Positions 16,819-24,579 of a stretch of DNA of 64,000 nt are shown here, piece by piece (position 1 is the stretch's first letter; each line of letters opens with the position of its first letter). The stretch lies in contig CP069418.1 in the NCBI GenBank assembly GCA_017569305.1, positions 868,001 through 932,000 on the forward strand. Direction: 5' to 3'. A model generated the notes under the pieces. The model saw only the letters and a list, made by a program, of their open reading frames with translations, made no database searches and was not told the DNA's origin. Origin of the DNA: Clostridiales bacterium FE2011. GTDB lineage: Bacteria > Bacillota > Clostridia > Christensenellales > Aristaeellaceae. A program made the position numbers and the translations under genes.

Positions 16819-16860
16819 AAAAAAGCGGGCATGCTCCCCGGTGAACGGACGCGCATGCCC
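16819..16860 (-). terminator. Intrinsic terminator between binding protein and ATPase genes
   Basis: GGGCATGC (minus strand, 16853-16860) pairs with GCATGCCC (16827-16834), followed by GCTTTTTT. Partial read-through would give more binding protein than membrane complex, a common arrangement in importer operons. Confidence 0.8.
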
Positions 16861-16876
16861 AGAGGAAACAGAAGGA

Positions 16877-17863
16877 TTACTTATCGAAGATCTTGTTGAA
16901 GTTGTCCAGGTAAGTCTGCAGGTTTGCTCCCAGGTCGTTGTAATCAACTTCCATGTTAATGGCGGCAATAGCGGAAGTATCCACTTGCATCTCCACGTCG
17001 TCACGGACAGAAACCAGGTTGTTGGCTACCAGCACTTCCTGTCCTTCCTTGGAAAGGATAAAGTCCATCAGCAGTTTGGCGTTATCCTCGTTTGCGCAGC
17101 CCTTGATCATAGCAATGGGGCTGGTCATGGTGATAACGTCTTCTGTGGTGTAGTGGAATGCCATGGGAGAACCTTCAGCAATCAGGTTTGCGGACACATA
17201 GTCCAGGCAGATACCCACTTCGTAGGAAGCATCAGCCACGCGGTTGTGAGTGGCGGTAGTGCCGCTCTCCAGTTCCACGCCGTTGGCCTTCAAGGCTTTA
17301 AAGTAATCTTCACCGTACTTGGGATTCTGCATCATGGCAGCCATCCAGTACTTGGTGGTGGAAGCCTGAGACGGGTCGGTCATGATAATCTGGCCCTGCC
17401 ACTTGGGATCCAGGAAATCATTCCAGGTCTGGGGAGCATCCGCTTCATCCACCAGGCCGATATTCCAGGCCACGCCCATGGTCACAAGACGGCCGGCGGT
17501 GTAGTATCCATCGGGATCCATATATTCCTTGGCAATGTGATCCGTTTCAGGAGATACGTAGGGCTGCAGCCAGCCATTGGCCTTGAAAGCTTCATAGTCG
17601 GACGGGTCGCCCAGCCACACGAGGTCGCTGGCAATCTGGCCGTTATCCTGGGCTTCAGTGGTCATCTTGGTAACCAGCTTACCGCCGCCGGCATAATAGT
17701 ATTCCATATCCACATCGGGATATTTGGCTTCAAATGCCTGTTCAATGGCCTGCAGCTGCGCTTCCTGCATGGAAGAATAGAGCATAACCTTTCCTTCTGC
17801 CATCGCCATGGAAGCCATAGCAAGCACAGTCAGGGCAAGCAGTAGAGCGACGATTTTCTTCAT
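16877..17863 (-). CDS. Extracellular substrate-binding protein of the FbpA/AfuA-like family
   Basis: 328 residues with a clear signal peptide (hydrophobic residues 4-20, then AMAEG). There is no lipobox cysteine. The mature protein begins KVMLYSSMQEAQLQAIEQAF, typical of type 2 periplasmic binding proteins for iron(III), 2-aminoethylphosphonate or phosphoglycerate-like compounds. I could not point to the paired tyrosines that hold iron in FbpA, so the ligand is open. It is the first gene of a minus-strand operon, with a good promoter at 17905-17933 and a terminator after it. How an anchorless protein is retained is unclear; an uncleaved signal peptide or cell-wall trapping could do this. Confidence 0.9.
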   Translation of the reverse strand: MKKIVALLLALTVLAMASMAMAEGKVMLYSSMQEAQLQAIEQAFEAKYPDVDMEYYYAGGGKLVTKMTTEAQDNGQIASDLVWLGDPSDYEAFKANGWLQPYVSPETDHIAKEYMDPDGYYTAGRLVTMGVAWNIGLVDEADAPQTWNDFLDPKWQGQIIMTDPSQASTTKYWMAAMMQNPKYGEDYFKALKANGVELESGTTATHNRVADASYEVGICLDYVSANLIAEGSPMAFHYTTEDVITMTSPIAMIKGCANEDNAKLLMDFILSKEGQEVLVANNLVSVRDDVEMQVDTSAIAAINMEVDYNDLGANLQTYLDNFNKIFDK

Positions 17864-17904
17864 GTGAGAGTCCTCCCTTTCAATTTTGGCTTTTTTATAA
17901 CCAT

Positions 17905-17933
17905 ATTATGCAAACGCAGTTTCTTTTTGTCAA
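17905..17933 (-). promoter_or_regulatory. Promoter of the FbpA-like importer operon
   Basis: Minus strand TTGACA (17928-17933), 17-base spacer, CATAAT (17905-17910); about 40 bases before the binding-protein start. Confidence 0.75.
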
Positions 17934-18078
17934 TGGACAATCTGATTGTATTTGACCGGATTATTTACAATATTTTCCAGGTTTGATGATTATCATGTCC
18001 GGCATTTCTTTTCAGGATTCTGTAATCTGTGTTAGAATCATACAGAACCATTAATCAGATTAATAAGGCGGCATACAT

Positions 18079-18591
18079 ATGAGAATTGAAACGGAAAGAC
18101 TGATCATTACCGAATTCACCCCGGACATGGCACAGGCTGTCCATGAAAACTCCCTTGACGAAGACAACCGGAGATTCGTTCCGGATGAAGTGTTTGAAAC
18201 TGTTGAGGAAGCCCGTGAAACCATTGAATTCCTCATGGGGCAGTATGGCCGGACTGACGGCCCCCTGGTATACCCGGTCCTGACAATAGTCGGCGTTAAA
18301 AACATCGGATATGTCCAGATGGCCCCCGTCGGAGACGGGATCTGGGAAATCGGCTATCACATCGCGAAGCAGTATACCGGCAACGGTTATGCCACAGAAG
18401 CTGTCAACGCTTTCCTGCCCGTCATTGTTGAATTGATCGGTATTGATAATGTGTATGGAATCTGCCTCAGTGACAATATCGCCTCAAAGCACGTCCTGAA
18501 AAAATGCGGATTCGAGCCGGTGTTTGAAGGCGTCAGCGACTACCAGGGGGAACAGCGGGAGGTATTCCGGAGCCTCTGGAAAAGATCCTGA
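18079..18591 (+). CDS. GNAT-family N-acetyltransferase (RimJ/RimL-like)
   Basis: 170-residue acetyl-CoA-dependent acetyltransferase. It opens with IETERLIITEF, typical of the RimJ/RimL-type Acetyltransf_3 group, and carries the acetyl-CoA-binding region around GYHIAKQYTGNGYATEAVNAF (about residues 93-113) and NIASKHVLKKCGFEPVFEG (about 138-156). Substrates in this group range from ribosomal proteins to small amines and antibiotics; nothing here decides. It is divergent from the importer operon and 95 bases before the AraC regulator. A weak CTGACA/TGTCAG hairpin lies at about 18610-18645. Confidence 0.85.
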   Translation: MRIETERLIITEFTPDMAQAVHENSLDEDNRRFVPDEVFETVEEARETIEFLMGQYGRTDGPLVYPVLTIVGVKNIGYVQMAPVGDGIWEIGYHIAKQYTGNGYATEAVNAFLPVIVELIGIDNVYGICLSDNIASKHVLKKCGFEPVFEGVSDYQGEQREVFRSLWKRS

Positions 18592-18686
18592 ACCCCGGCG
18601 GAAAGTGACCTGACAAATCTTCGCAAACCCGGAAATGTCAGCTTTTCAGATTGCCTGTATAGTATGTCTCGACAGGAGGGAAACGT

Positions 18687-19577
18687 ATGGAGTGGATCGC
18701 GGCAATGCAGCAGGCAATCACTTACATGGAAGAGCATCTGCTGGAAGAAATCAACTATGAAGACGTGGCGAAGCATGTGCACACTTCGTGTTATGAGTTT
18801 CATAGGGCTTTCAGCTTCCTGACTGGAATCACTGCCAACGCGTATATCCGTAACCGCAGGTTGTCCCTGGCAGCTCGTGAAATCGTTGAAACCAATGCTT
18901 CCATCACAGACATTGCACTGAAATACGGATACGAAACGCCGGAAAGCTTCACCAAAGCCTTTGCAAGGTTCCATGGAATAGCTCCCAGTTTTGCCAGGCA
19001 GAAATCCGCAAAGCTCGTACTTTTCAACCCTCTGACAATCAAATTGACAGTGGAAGGCGGTAAAAGTATGGACTACAGAATCGTTCAGACAGAGCAGCAG
19101 AAGTTTATTGCCATGGTTCGGAGTTTCCCGATTGAGATCATCAATGACGATGACAACCACGATGTTGCTGATTTCTGGGAAGAATGCAATCAGAAGAACC
19201 TGATCGGCCCGATGTGCGGCCTGCGTCCGGATGGCAAACGGGACCTGTACGGCCTCTGCACCCCGACAAAAGAAGGCAAGGATACGTTTGAGTATGGAAT
19301 CGGCGTCCTGCTCGACAAGGAGACGGCTCCGTTTGACCTTGCGGAAATGGAAAAAGCGGGATATAGCCTCTGGGATGTGAAGCCGGGAACCTATGTGGTC
19401 TTTGACTGCATCGGAGAGGACGGAGACTGCATCACCGAAACCTGGTCAAAATTCTACAAGGAATTCCTGCCCCAGATGGGCTATGAATCCTCCGAAGAAA
19501 CTGATTATGAAATCTATTATGAAAAAGGCAGGCCCGGCCTCTTCTGTGAGCTGTGGATCCCGGTAAAGAAAAAGTAA
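18687..19577 (+). CDS. AraC-family regulator with C-terminal GyrI-like effector domain
   Basis: 296-residue transcription regulator. The DNA-binding part is at the N-terminus (about residues 1-105): two helix-turn-helix units with the AraC signature in ASITDIALKYGYETPESFTKAF. The C-terminal part from about residue 130 (MDYRIVQTEQQKFIAMVRSF onward) is a GyrI/Cass2-like small-molecule-binding domain, the Rob-like order. Such proteins sense amphipathic drugs or metabolites and control efflux or stress genes. AGGAGGG lies upstream of the ATG. Followed by a strong terminator, so it is probably transcribed alone; its targets are not evident. Confidence 0.88.
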   Translation: MEWIAAMQQAITYMEEHLLEEINYEDVAKHVHTSCYEFHRAFSFLTGITANAYIRNRRLSLAAREIVETNASITDIALKYGYETPESFTKAFARFHGIAPSFARQKSAKLVLFNPLTIKLTVEGGKSMDYRIVQTEQQKFIAMVRSFPIEIINDDDNHDVADFWEECNQKNLIGPMCGLRPDGKRDLYGLCTPTKEGKDTFEYGIGVLLDKETAPFDLAEMEKAGYSLWDVKPGTYVVFDCIGEDGDCITETWSKFYKEFLPQMGYESSEETDYEIYYEKGRPGLFCELWIPVKKK

Positions 19578-19595
19578 CATATAATTCCTTTTAGG

Positions 19596-19622
19596 CAGGG
19601 CGCTGCGGCGCCCTGTTTCTTC
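19596..19622 (+). terminator. Intrinsic terminator after the AraC regulator
   Basis: CAGGGCGC-TGCG-GCGCCCTG stem-loop (19596-19615) followed by TTTCTTCTTT. Confidence 0.85.
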
Positions 19623-19679
19623 TTTCAGGTTATCTTCTGCATTTTCAGTGTACAGGATCAAAGAATCTGATTTCCGGTG

Positions 19680-19708
19680 TTGACAGGAAAATAAATGCGT
19701 GCTATAAT
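19680..19708 (+). promoter_or_regulatory. Consensus promoter of cysK
   Basis: TTGACA (19680-19685), 17-base spacer, TATAAT (19703-19708): a perfect sigma-70 consensus, implying control by repression rather than by a weak promoter. Confidence 0.9.
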
Positions 19709-19712
19709 ATTG

Positions 19713-19736
19713 CCTATAAATCAGATAGGTTATCTG
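19713..19736. promoter_or_regulatory. Putative Rrf2 operator at the cysK transcription start
   Basis: CCTAT-AAATCAG-ATAGG (19713-19729) is a perfect 5-bp inverted repeat over the predicted start point, and it overlaps a second one, CAGATA-GGT-TATCTG (19722-19736). The first matches, at 12 of 17 positions, a sequence inside the promoter of the nearby rrf2 gene (25102-25117, read on the minus strand). Confidence 0.6.
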
Positions 19737-19756
19737 TGATTTGGAGATGAAGTGAA

Positions 19757-19786
19757 ATGAAATTCCTCCTCAGTAAGCGATGTTGA
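19757..19786 (+). CDS. Nine-residue leader peptide MKFLLSKRC upstream of cysK
   Basis: ATG at 19757 with GGAG ten bases upstream; the only Cys codon (TGT, 19781-19783) is the last sense codon before TGA. Codons 4-5 contain CTCCTC (19766-19771), exactly complementary to the GAGGAG ribosome site of cysK (19831-19836). A ribosome waiting for Cys-tRNA at codon 9 would cover CTCCTC and free the cysK ribosome site. I infer a translational attenuator sensing cysteine supply; the small size means peptide expression itself is unproven. Confidence 0.55.
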   Translation: MKFLLSKRC

Positions 19787-19846
19787 CCCGGCAGGCAGGC
19801 CATATGAAGCACTGAAATGCAGCAGATTGAGAGGAGTATAAACATC

Positions 19847-20776
19847 ATGAATACCTACGACAGAATTACCGACCTGATCGGGGGAACCCCGCTTTTAAAG
19901 CTTACGAACTATAACCGGCTGAATTCACTCGGCGCAACGGTCTACGGAAAGCTGGAATACTTCAATCCCGCCGGCAGCGTAAAAGACCGGATTGCGAAAG
20001 CAATGATCGACGATGCGGAAACCAAGGGGATTCTTAAGCCCGATTCCGTTATCATTGAGCCCACCAGCGGGAACACCGGCATTGGCCTGGCTGCTGTCGC
20101 GTCGGCCCGCGGTTACCGGATTATCCTGACCATGCCTGAAACCATGAGCATTGAGCGCCGCAATCTTCTGAAGGCATACGGTGCCGAGCTTGTGCTGACA
20201 GAGGGTGCCAAGGGAATGAAGGGCGCAATTGAAAAAGCCCACGAAATCGCAGCCGAAACACCGCACAGCTTCATCCCCAGCCAGTTTACAAACATCGCCA
20301 ACCCGAAGGCGCACTATGATACAACCGGTCCGGAAATCTGGGAAGATACAGACGGCAAGGTCGATATCTTCGTCGCAGGAATCGGTACGGGCGGTACCAT
20401 TTCCGGTGTCGGCCAGTACCTGAAGGAACAGAATCCCAATGTCAAAGTTGTCGCGGTTGAGCCCGCAGGTTCGCCGGTGCTTTCCAAGGGAGCCTCCGGA
20501 CCGCACAAGATTCAGGGAATCGGCGCAGGCTTTGTACCGGACACCCTCGATACCGGAGTCTATGATGAAATCATCACGGTAGAAAACGAGGATGCTTTTG
20601 AAACCGGCAGAACCCTGGCCAGGAAGGAAGGCCTGCTGGTCGGTATCTCTTCCGGCGCCGCGGTCTGGGCCGCAACTGAACTGGCAAAGCGTCCGGAAAA
20701 CAAGGGCAAAATCATCGTTGCCCTGCTGCCGGATACCGGTGAGCGCTATCTGTCCACTCCCATGTTCTCCGATTAA
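19847..20776 (+). CDS. cysK: Cysteine synthase A (O-acetylserine sulfhydrylase)
   Basis: PLP enzyme forming L-cysteine from O-acetyl-L-serine and sulfide; 309 residues, the normal length. The PLP lysine is K46 in [13 protein letters not shown], the substrate loop [10 protein letters not shown] lies at about 73-82, and [18 protein letters not shown] binds the cofactor phosphate. The EPTSGNTG form separates it from the MccA-like paralogue at 23662, which has EGTAGNTG. The start at 19847 ([19 protein letters not shown]) has GAGGAG ten bases upstream; an earlier in-frame ATG at 19817 would include that ribosome site inside the gene. Regulated by a consensus promoter, a likely Rrf2 operator and a Cys-codon leader. 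Confidence 0.95.
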   Translation: MNTYDRITDLIGGTPLLKLTNYNRLNSLGATVYGKLEYFNPAGSVKDRIAKAMIDDAETKGILKPDSVIIEPTSGNTGIGLAAVASARGYRIILTMPETMSIERRNLLKAYGAELVLTEGAKGMKGAIEKAHEIAAETPHSFIPSQFTNIANPKAHYDTTGPEIWEDTDGKVDIFVAGIGTGGTISGVGQYLKEQNPNVKVVAVEPAGSPVLSKGASGPHKIQGIGAGFVPDTLDTGVYDEIITVENEDAFETGRTLARKEGLLVGISSGAAVWAATELAKRPENKGKIIVALLPDTGERYLSTPMFSD

Positions 20777-20792
20777 TCAGAAGAGGAATAAA

Positions 20793-20924
20793 ATGATGAA
20801 ATTTGCCGCACGCCCCCTGAACAGCCTGGATACCGGAGCGATCATCCGTCGCCCCGCCGGTTTTGCTGCTTCCGCGGGCATGTGTCGCTGTCTGTGTTGT
20901 CATAAAGGCACAGGCGGCAGATAA
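20793..20924 (+). CDS. 43-residue leader peptide with a CRCLCC run (cysteine attenuator)
   Basis: Starts at ATG 20793 (a second ATG follows at once) with AGAGGA five bases upstream, 16 bases after cysK. Near its end, codons 31-36 read Cys-Arg-Cys-Leu-Cys-Cys (20883-20900), followed by eight more sense codons... ending in TAA at 20922. The segment ACAGGCGG (20910-20917), inside the last codons, is exactly complementary to CCGCCTGT (20952-20959) in the 5' arm of the terminator that follows. Ribosomes stalled at the first Cys codons would leave ACAGGCGG free to form an antiterminator; ribosomes reaching the stop would cover it. This is the logic of classical amino-acid attenuators. No similarity to a functional protein is seen. 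Confidence 0.7.
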   Translation: MMKFAARPLNSLDTGAIIRRPAGFAASAGMCRCLCCHKGTGGR

Positions 20925-20947
20925 AGCATAAGCAATCACCCCCACTG

Positions 20948-21009
20948 AATCCCGCCTGTTCCGTTTCGCACTCCTGCGGAAAAAGAACACGGCGGGATTT
21001 CTGTATTTT
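20948..21009 (+). terminator. Attenuator terminator before the methyltransferase-luxS operon
   Basis: AATCCCGCC (20948-20956) pairs with GGCGGGATT (20991-20999), extended by TGTTC/GAACA inside, and is followed by TTCTGTATTTT. Its 5' arm can instead pair with ACAGGCGG in the preceding Cys-rich leader, so formation should depend on translation of that leader. Confidence 0.8.
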
Positions 21010-21033
21010 GAGACTGTATAAAGAGGTGGTTTT

Positions 21034-21969
21034 ATGATCGATGATATGGAAAGCATCACAGCGAAGCTTTGCTCTTTCGCCCGCGCTTACCATTCCAACC
21101 ATGAGAAGAATAAGATTTTTGATGATTATCTTGCCTATGACCTGATGGGCAAGGAAGAATATGATGAAATCGGCCAGCTGATCGAGCATGAATACGACAA
21201 AAACCGGTTTGATCTGGCCTATACCTTCAGCGGAAAAAGAATCCGCGACAAACTGAACCGGTATATCTCCCCTATTCCGCTCTCCCGCGCCGCCTTTGCC
21301 GAGCGGGAGCTCACCCGGTTCACCTGGCAGCGGGGAAAATGCCAGTACGTGATCTGCGGAGCCGGCATGGATACCTTTGCCTTCCGGAATGACAATCCCA
21401 ATATCCAGGTTTTTGAAATCGACCATCCCGATACCCAGCGCTACAAGCTTGAGAAAATCCGGCAGCTGGAATGGAATATTCCGTCCAATGTCCACTATGT
21501 TGCTGTGGATTTCGCAAAGGACGATATGGCCGCAGAACTGAAAAAAGCCGGATATGATCCCGCTGCGCCGTCTTTCTTCGCGATTCTCGGCGTCACTTAC
21601 TACCTGACGCTGCCGGTCTTTGAAGAAACCCTGGAGCGGATCGGCGCTATCTCTTCCTTTGGCAGCAAACTCGTTTTTGATTTCCCGGATGACACCACCT
21701 TCTCCCCGGATACGGCAGAACGGGTGCACCGCCTGTCGGAAATCACCCGTTCCCTCGGTGAGGAAATGCAGCATGGCTATGCGCTGTCAGAGGTTTCGGA
21801 AGCGTTGGAACGGCATGGTTTCCTGCTGGATGAGCATAATTCACCGGAGAAAATCCAGAAGCGTTTCTTCGACGGCCGGTCCGATGGCCAGAAGGCTTAT
21901 GAAAACATCCACTTTATCCTGGCGAAAAAGGGAGACCGCTTCAACGAAAGCTATTATCTGTATATCTGA
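21034..21969 (+). CDS. SAM-dependent methyltransferase, PPM1/TcmP (leucine carboxyl methyltransferase) type
   Basis: 311 residues. The SAM-binding region reads CQYVICGAGMDTFAFR (about residues 105-120), with the acidic ribose-binding residue in VFEIDHPDTQ and GVTYYLTLPVFEETL later on; this is the PPM1/TcmP O-methyltransferase group. Substrate unknown. It is the first gene of an operon with luxS, mccB and mccA, comparable to the Bacillus subtilis yrrT-mtnN-mccA-mccB operon, where a methyltransferase also leads. Its reaction would yield S-adenosylhomocysteine, feeding sulfur to LuxS after nucleoside removal. GAGG-type ribosome site 8-10 bases upstream. Expression is gated by the upstream attenuator. 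Confidence 0.85.
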   Translation: MIDDMESITAKLCSFARAYHSNHEKNKIFDDYLAYDLMGKEEYDEIGQLIEHEYDKNRFDLAYTFSGKRIRDKLNRYISPIPLSRAAFAERELTRFTWQRGKCQYVICGAGMDTFAFRNDNPNIQVFEIDHPDTQRYKLEKIRQLEWNIPSNVHYVAVDFAKDDMAAELKKAGYDPAAPSFFAILGVTYYLTLPVFEETLERIGAISSFGSKLVFDFPDDTTFSPDTAERVHRLSEITRSLGEEMQHGYALSEVSEALERHGFLLDEHNSPEKIQKRFFDGRSDGQKAYENIHFILAKKGDRFNESYYLYI

Positions 21970-22017
21970 TTCTCCCTTATCGGAGAAACAGGATGATTAC
22001 GTAAAGGAGAGACAATC

Positions 22018-22473
22018 ATGGACAGGATCGCCAGTTTTTCGGTCAATCATGACCTGCTGGAAAAAGGAATGTATATATCCCGCGTGGACGGTGACGTTGT
22101 CACCTATGATATCCGGATGAAAAAGCCCAATGGCGGGGATTACCTCGGCTATGCCGAGCTTCACACCTTTGAACATCTGTTCGCCACTTACGCGCGGAAC
22201 AGTGCTTACAAAGACAGTGTGGTTTATGTCGGTCCCATGGGATGCCGCACAGGTTTCTACCTGTTGCTTCGGGATACGGTCAGCAGCCGGGATGCCATCG
22301 ATCTTGTCAGGCAGTCATTCAGCTTTATCTCGGAGTTTGAGGGCGAAATTCCCGGCGCAAAGCGTCAGGAATGTGGAAACTGGCTGGAGCACGATCTGGC
22401 TGGAGCACGGCGGACAGCGGCGGACATGCTTGCTGTCCTGGAAAATTGGAACACGGAAAAACTTGCGTACTGA
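22018..22473 (+). CDS. luxS: S-ribosylhomocysteine lyase
   Basis: Cleaves S-ribosylhomocysteine to homocysteine and 4,5-dihydroxy-2,3-pentanedione (the AI-2 precursor). 151 residues, standard length. The metal-binding motif H49-T-F-E52-H53 and the catalytic Cys in GPMGCRTGF (C76) are present, as is the third metal ligand region AKRQECGNWLEHDL. It lies 48 bases after the methyltransferase with AAAGGAGAG upstream. Together with a Pfs/MtnN nucleosidase, not seen in this window, it recovers homocysteine from S-adenosylhomocysteine for the following mccA/mccB steps. AI-2 production is possible but may be only a by-product. Confidence 0.96.
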   Translation: MDRIASFSVNHDLLEKGMYISRVDGDVVTYDIRMKKPNGGDYLGYAELHTFEHLFATYARNSAYKDSVVYVGPMGCRTGFYLLLRDTVSSRDAIDLVRQSFSFISEFEGEIPGAKRQECGNWLEHDLAGARRTAADMLAVLENWNTEKLAY

Positions 22474-22501
22474 ATCATACACAACAGGGAGGAAAAGGAT
22501 T

Positions 22502-23659
22502 ATGGCTCACTACAAAAAAACAGGCACCGCGCTGATCCACGGCGGTATTTACGGAGACAAGGTAACCGGGGCGGTCAATACGCCCATTTATCAGACTTCC
22601 ACCTATGAACAGCATGGCCTGGGAGAAAACACCGGCTGGGAATATTCCCGCACAGGCAATCCGACCCGCGCCGCGCTGGAAGCGCTGATTGCAGAGCTGG
22701 AAGGCGGAACGGCGGGTTTTGCCTTCGGCTCCGGCATGGCGGCAATCACAGCCGTCCTGACGCTGTTTAAAACCGGTGATAAAGTGATCATTTCATCCAA
22801 CGTTTACGGCGGAACTTTCCGCGTGCTGGATAAGGTGTTCAAAAACTTCAACCTCAGTTACGAGATTGTCGATACCTCAGATCTGGCGCTGCTGGAAAAA
22901 AGCATTTCGCCGGATGTCAAAGCAATCCTCGTGGAAAGCCCGGCCAATCCTCTCCTGACTGTCACCGACCTGGGCGCCGTGGCAAAGATCGCGAAAAATC
23001 ACGGAATCCTGTCCATCGTGGACAATACCTTCATGACGCCTTATCTCCAGCAGCCGATTCGGCTGGGTGTGGACATCGTCGTTCACAGCGCCACAAAATA
23101 CCTCGGCGGGCACAGTGATCTTGTGGCAGGCCTGGTGGTAGTGAATGACGCCGCTCTGGCTGAGCGCCTCGCCTTTATCCAGAATGCCACAGGCGGCGTA
23201 CTCGGGCCCTTCGATTCTTTCCTGCTGATCCGCGGCATCAAGACGCTGGGTGTCCGGCTGGACCGTCATGTGGAGAATGCGGAAAAAGCCGCGGCGTTCC
23301 TCAAGAATCACAAAGCAGTGAAAAAAGTTTATTATCCGGGACTGCCAGACGCGCAGGGGTATGAAATCAATAAACGGCAGGCTAAAAACGGCGGTGCAAT
23401 GATTTCCTTCGAACTGAATGAACGTCATAACATCCGTAAATTCTTTAAAGCGCTGAAACTCATTGCCCTGGCCGAAAGCCTCGGCGGTGTGGAAAGCCTT
23501 GTCTGCCATCCCGCAAGTATGACCCATGCCTCCATCCCGAAGGAAGTGCGGGACCGGGTCGGCATTACGGACGGACTGATTCGCCTGTCCATCGGTATTG
23601 AGGATATTGAGGACCTGCTTGCAGACCTTGAGCAGGCCATTGCGGAAAGCGAGGAGTAA
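22502..23659 (+). CDS. mccB: Cystathionine gamma-lyase / homocysteine gamma-lyase type enzyme
   Basis: Cys/Met-metabolism PLP enzyme, 385 residues. The PLP lysine is in VVHSATKYLGGHSDLVAG (about residue 197) and the N-terminus carries YSRTGNPTR, the usual cofactor-phosphate loop from the partner subunit. Lyase (MccB), gamma-synthase (MetB) and O-acetylhomoserine sulfhydrylase activities are hard to separate by eye; the neighbours luxS and an MccA-like enzyme favour cystathionine gamma-lyase in reverse transsulfuration. Start at 22502 with AGGGAGGAAAAGG upstream. The mccA start is two bases after its stop, so the two are coupled. Confidence 0.85.
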   Translation: MAHYKKTGTALIHGGIYGDKVTGAVNTPIYQTSTYEQHGLGENTGWEYSRTGNPTRAALEALIAELEGGTAGFAFGSGMAAITAVLTLFKTGDKVIISSNVYGGTFRVLDKVFKNFNLSYEIVDTSDLALLEKSISPDVKAILVESPANPLLTVTDLGAVAKIAKNHGILSIVDNTFMTPYLQQPIRLGVDIVVHSATKYLGGHSDLVAGLVVVNDAALAERLAFIQNATGGVLGPFDSFLLIRGIKTLGVRLDRHVENAEKAAAFLKNHKAVKKVYYPGLPDAQGYEINKRQAKNGGAMISFELNERHNIRKFFKALKLIALAESLGGVESLVCHPASMTHASIPKEVRDRVGITDGLIRLSIGIEDIEDLLADLEQAIAESEE

Positions 23660-23661
23660 AA

Positions 23662-24573
23662 ATGAGCTATTTTGAATCAACCCAGGATCTGATCGGCAAT
23701 ACGCCGATCGTGAAGCTTTCCCACCTGAACCTGCCTGAAGGGGTCAATCTGTTTGCGAAACTGGAACTGTATAATCCGGGCGGCAGTGTCAAAGACCGGA
23801 TCGGCAGGTCCATGCTTGAGGATGCCGAGGAAAAAGGCCTGCTGAAGCCCGGCGGAACCATTGTCGAAGGCACCGCCGGAAACACCGGCCTCGGAATCGC
23901 TTTTGCGGCGCTGAACCGGGGCTACCGGGTCATCTTTGTCGTGCCGACCAAGTTCTCCGTGGAAAAACAGACCCTCATGCGCGCACTGGGTGCGGAAATC
24001 ATCAATACCCCCCGGGAGGAAGGAATGCTCGGTGCGGAAGCAAAGGCAGAGGAACTGCGCGCCTCCATTCCCGGCGCCGTAACCCTGCGGCAGTTCAAAA
24101 ACCTTGCCAACCCCAAAGCACATTATGAAACAACCGGTCCGGAAATCTGGCGTGACCTGGAGGGAAAAATTGACTACCTGGTGGCCGGTGCCGGCAGCGG
24201 CGGCACTTATTCCGGCGTCGTTCGCTATCTGAAGGAGCAGAATCCGGCCATCAAAGGGATCCTGGCCGACCCGGTCGGTTCCACCATGGGCGGCGGAGAG
24301 CACGGGGATTATAACATCGAAGGGATCGGCAATGATTTCGTCGCTGATACCATGGATATGTCCCTCGTGGATAAAGTGGTCAAGGTGGATGATAATGATG
24401 CCTTTACCGGTGCCCGGGAACTGGCCAGAAAAGAGGGCATCTTCGGCGGCTCCTCCTCCGGTGCTGCACTGAGCGCGGCGAAGAAGCTCATTGACTCAGG
24501 AGCCCGGGGCAATATCGTGGTCATCTTTCCCGACAGGGGCGACCGCTATTTCAGCAAAAACCTGTATGCATAA
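23662..24573 (+). CDS. mccA: MccA-like cystathionine beta-synthase (CysK paralogue)
   Basis: 303-residue PLP enzyme. The PLP lysine is K44 in NPGGSVKDRIGRS, and the substrate loop reads EGTAGNTGLG rather than the [10 protein letters not shown] of true CysK, as in MccA/CBS-type enzymes that condense homocysteine with serine or O-acetylserine. GAGSGGTYSGVVRYLKEQNP is the phosphate loop. It is the last gene of the methyltransferase-luxS-mccB-mccA unit; the stop is followed by a GC-rich hairpin that faces the convergent rrf2 gene. The combination gives homocysteine to cystathionine (MccA) to cysteine (MccB). Confidence 0.87.
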   Translation: MSYFESTQDLIGNTPIVKLSHLNLPEGVNLFAKLELYNPGGSVKDRIGRSMLEDAEEKGLLKPGGTIVEGTAGNTGLGIAFAALNRGYRVIFVVPTKFSVEKQTLMRALGAEIINTPREEGMLGAEAKAEELRASIPGAVTLRQFKNLANPKAHYETTGPEIWRDLEGKIDYLVAGAGSGGTYSGVVRYLKEQNPAIKGILADPVGSTMGGGEHGDYNIEGIGNDFVADTMDMSLVDKVVKVDDNDAFTGARELARKEGIFGGSSSGAALSAAKKLIDSGARGNIVVIFPDRGDRYFSKNLYA

Positions 24574-24579
24574 AAATCA

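Noticed and set aside
19700..19850. T-box or S-box riboswitch upstream of cysK
   Set aside because: No AGGGTGGNACCGCG-type T-box sequence or S-box core could be found; the short leader fits a peptide-based switch instead.
22130..22501. N-terminal extension of the mccB frame
   Set aside because: It lies over luxS in another phase; the ATG at 22502 has a strong ribosome site and begins the conserved protein.
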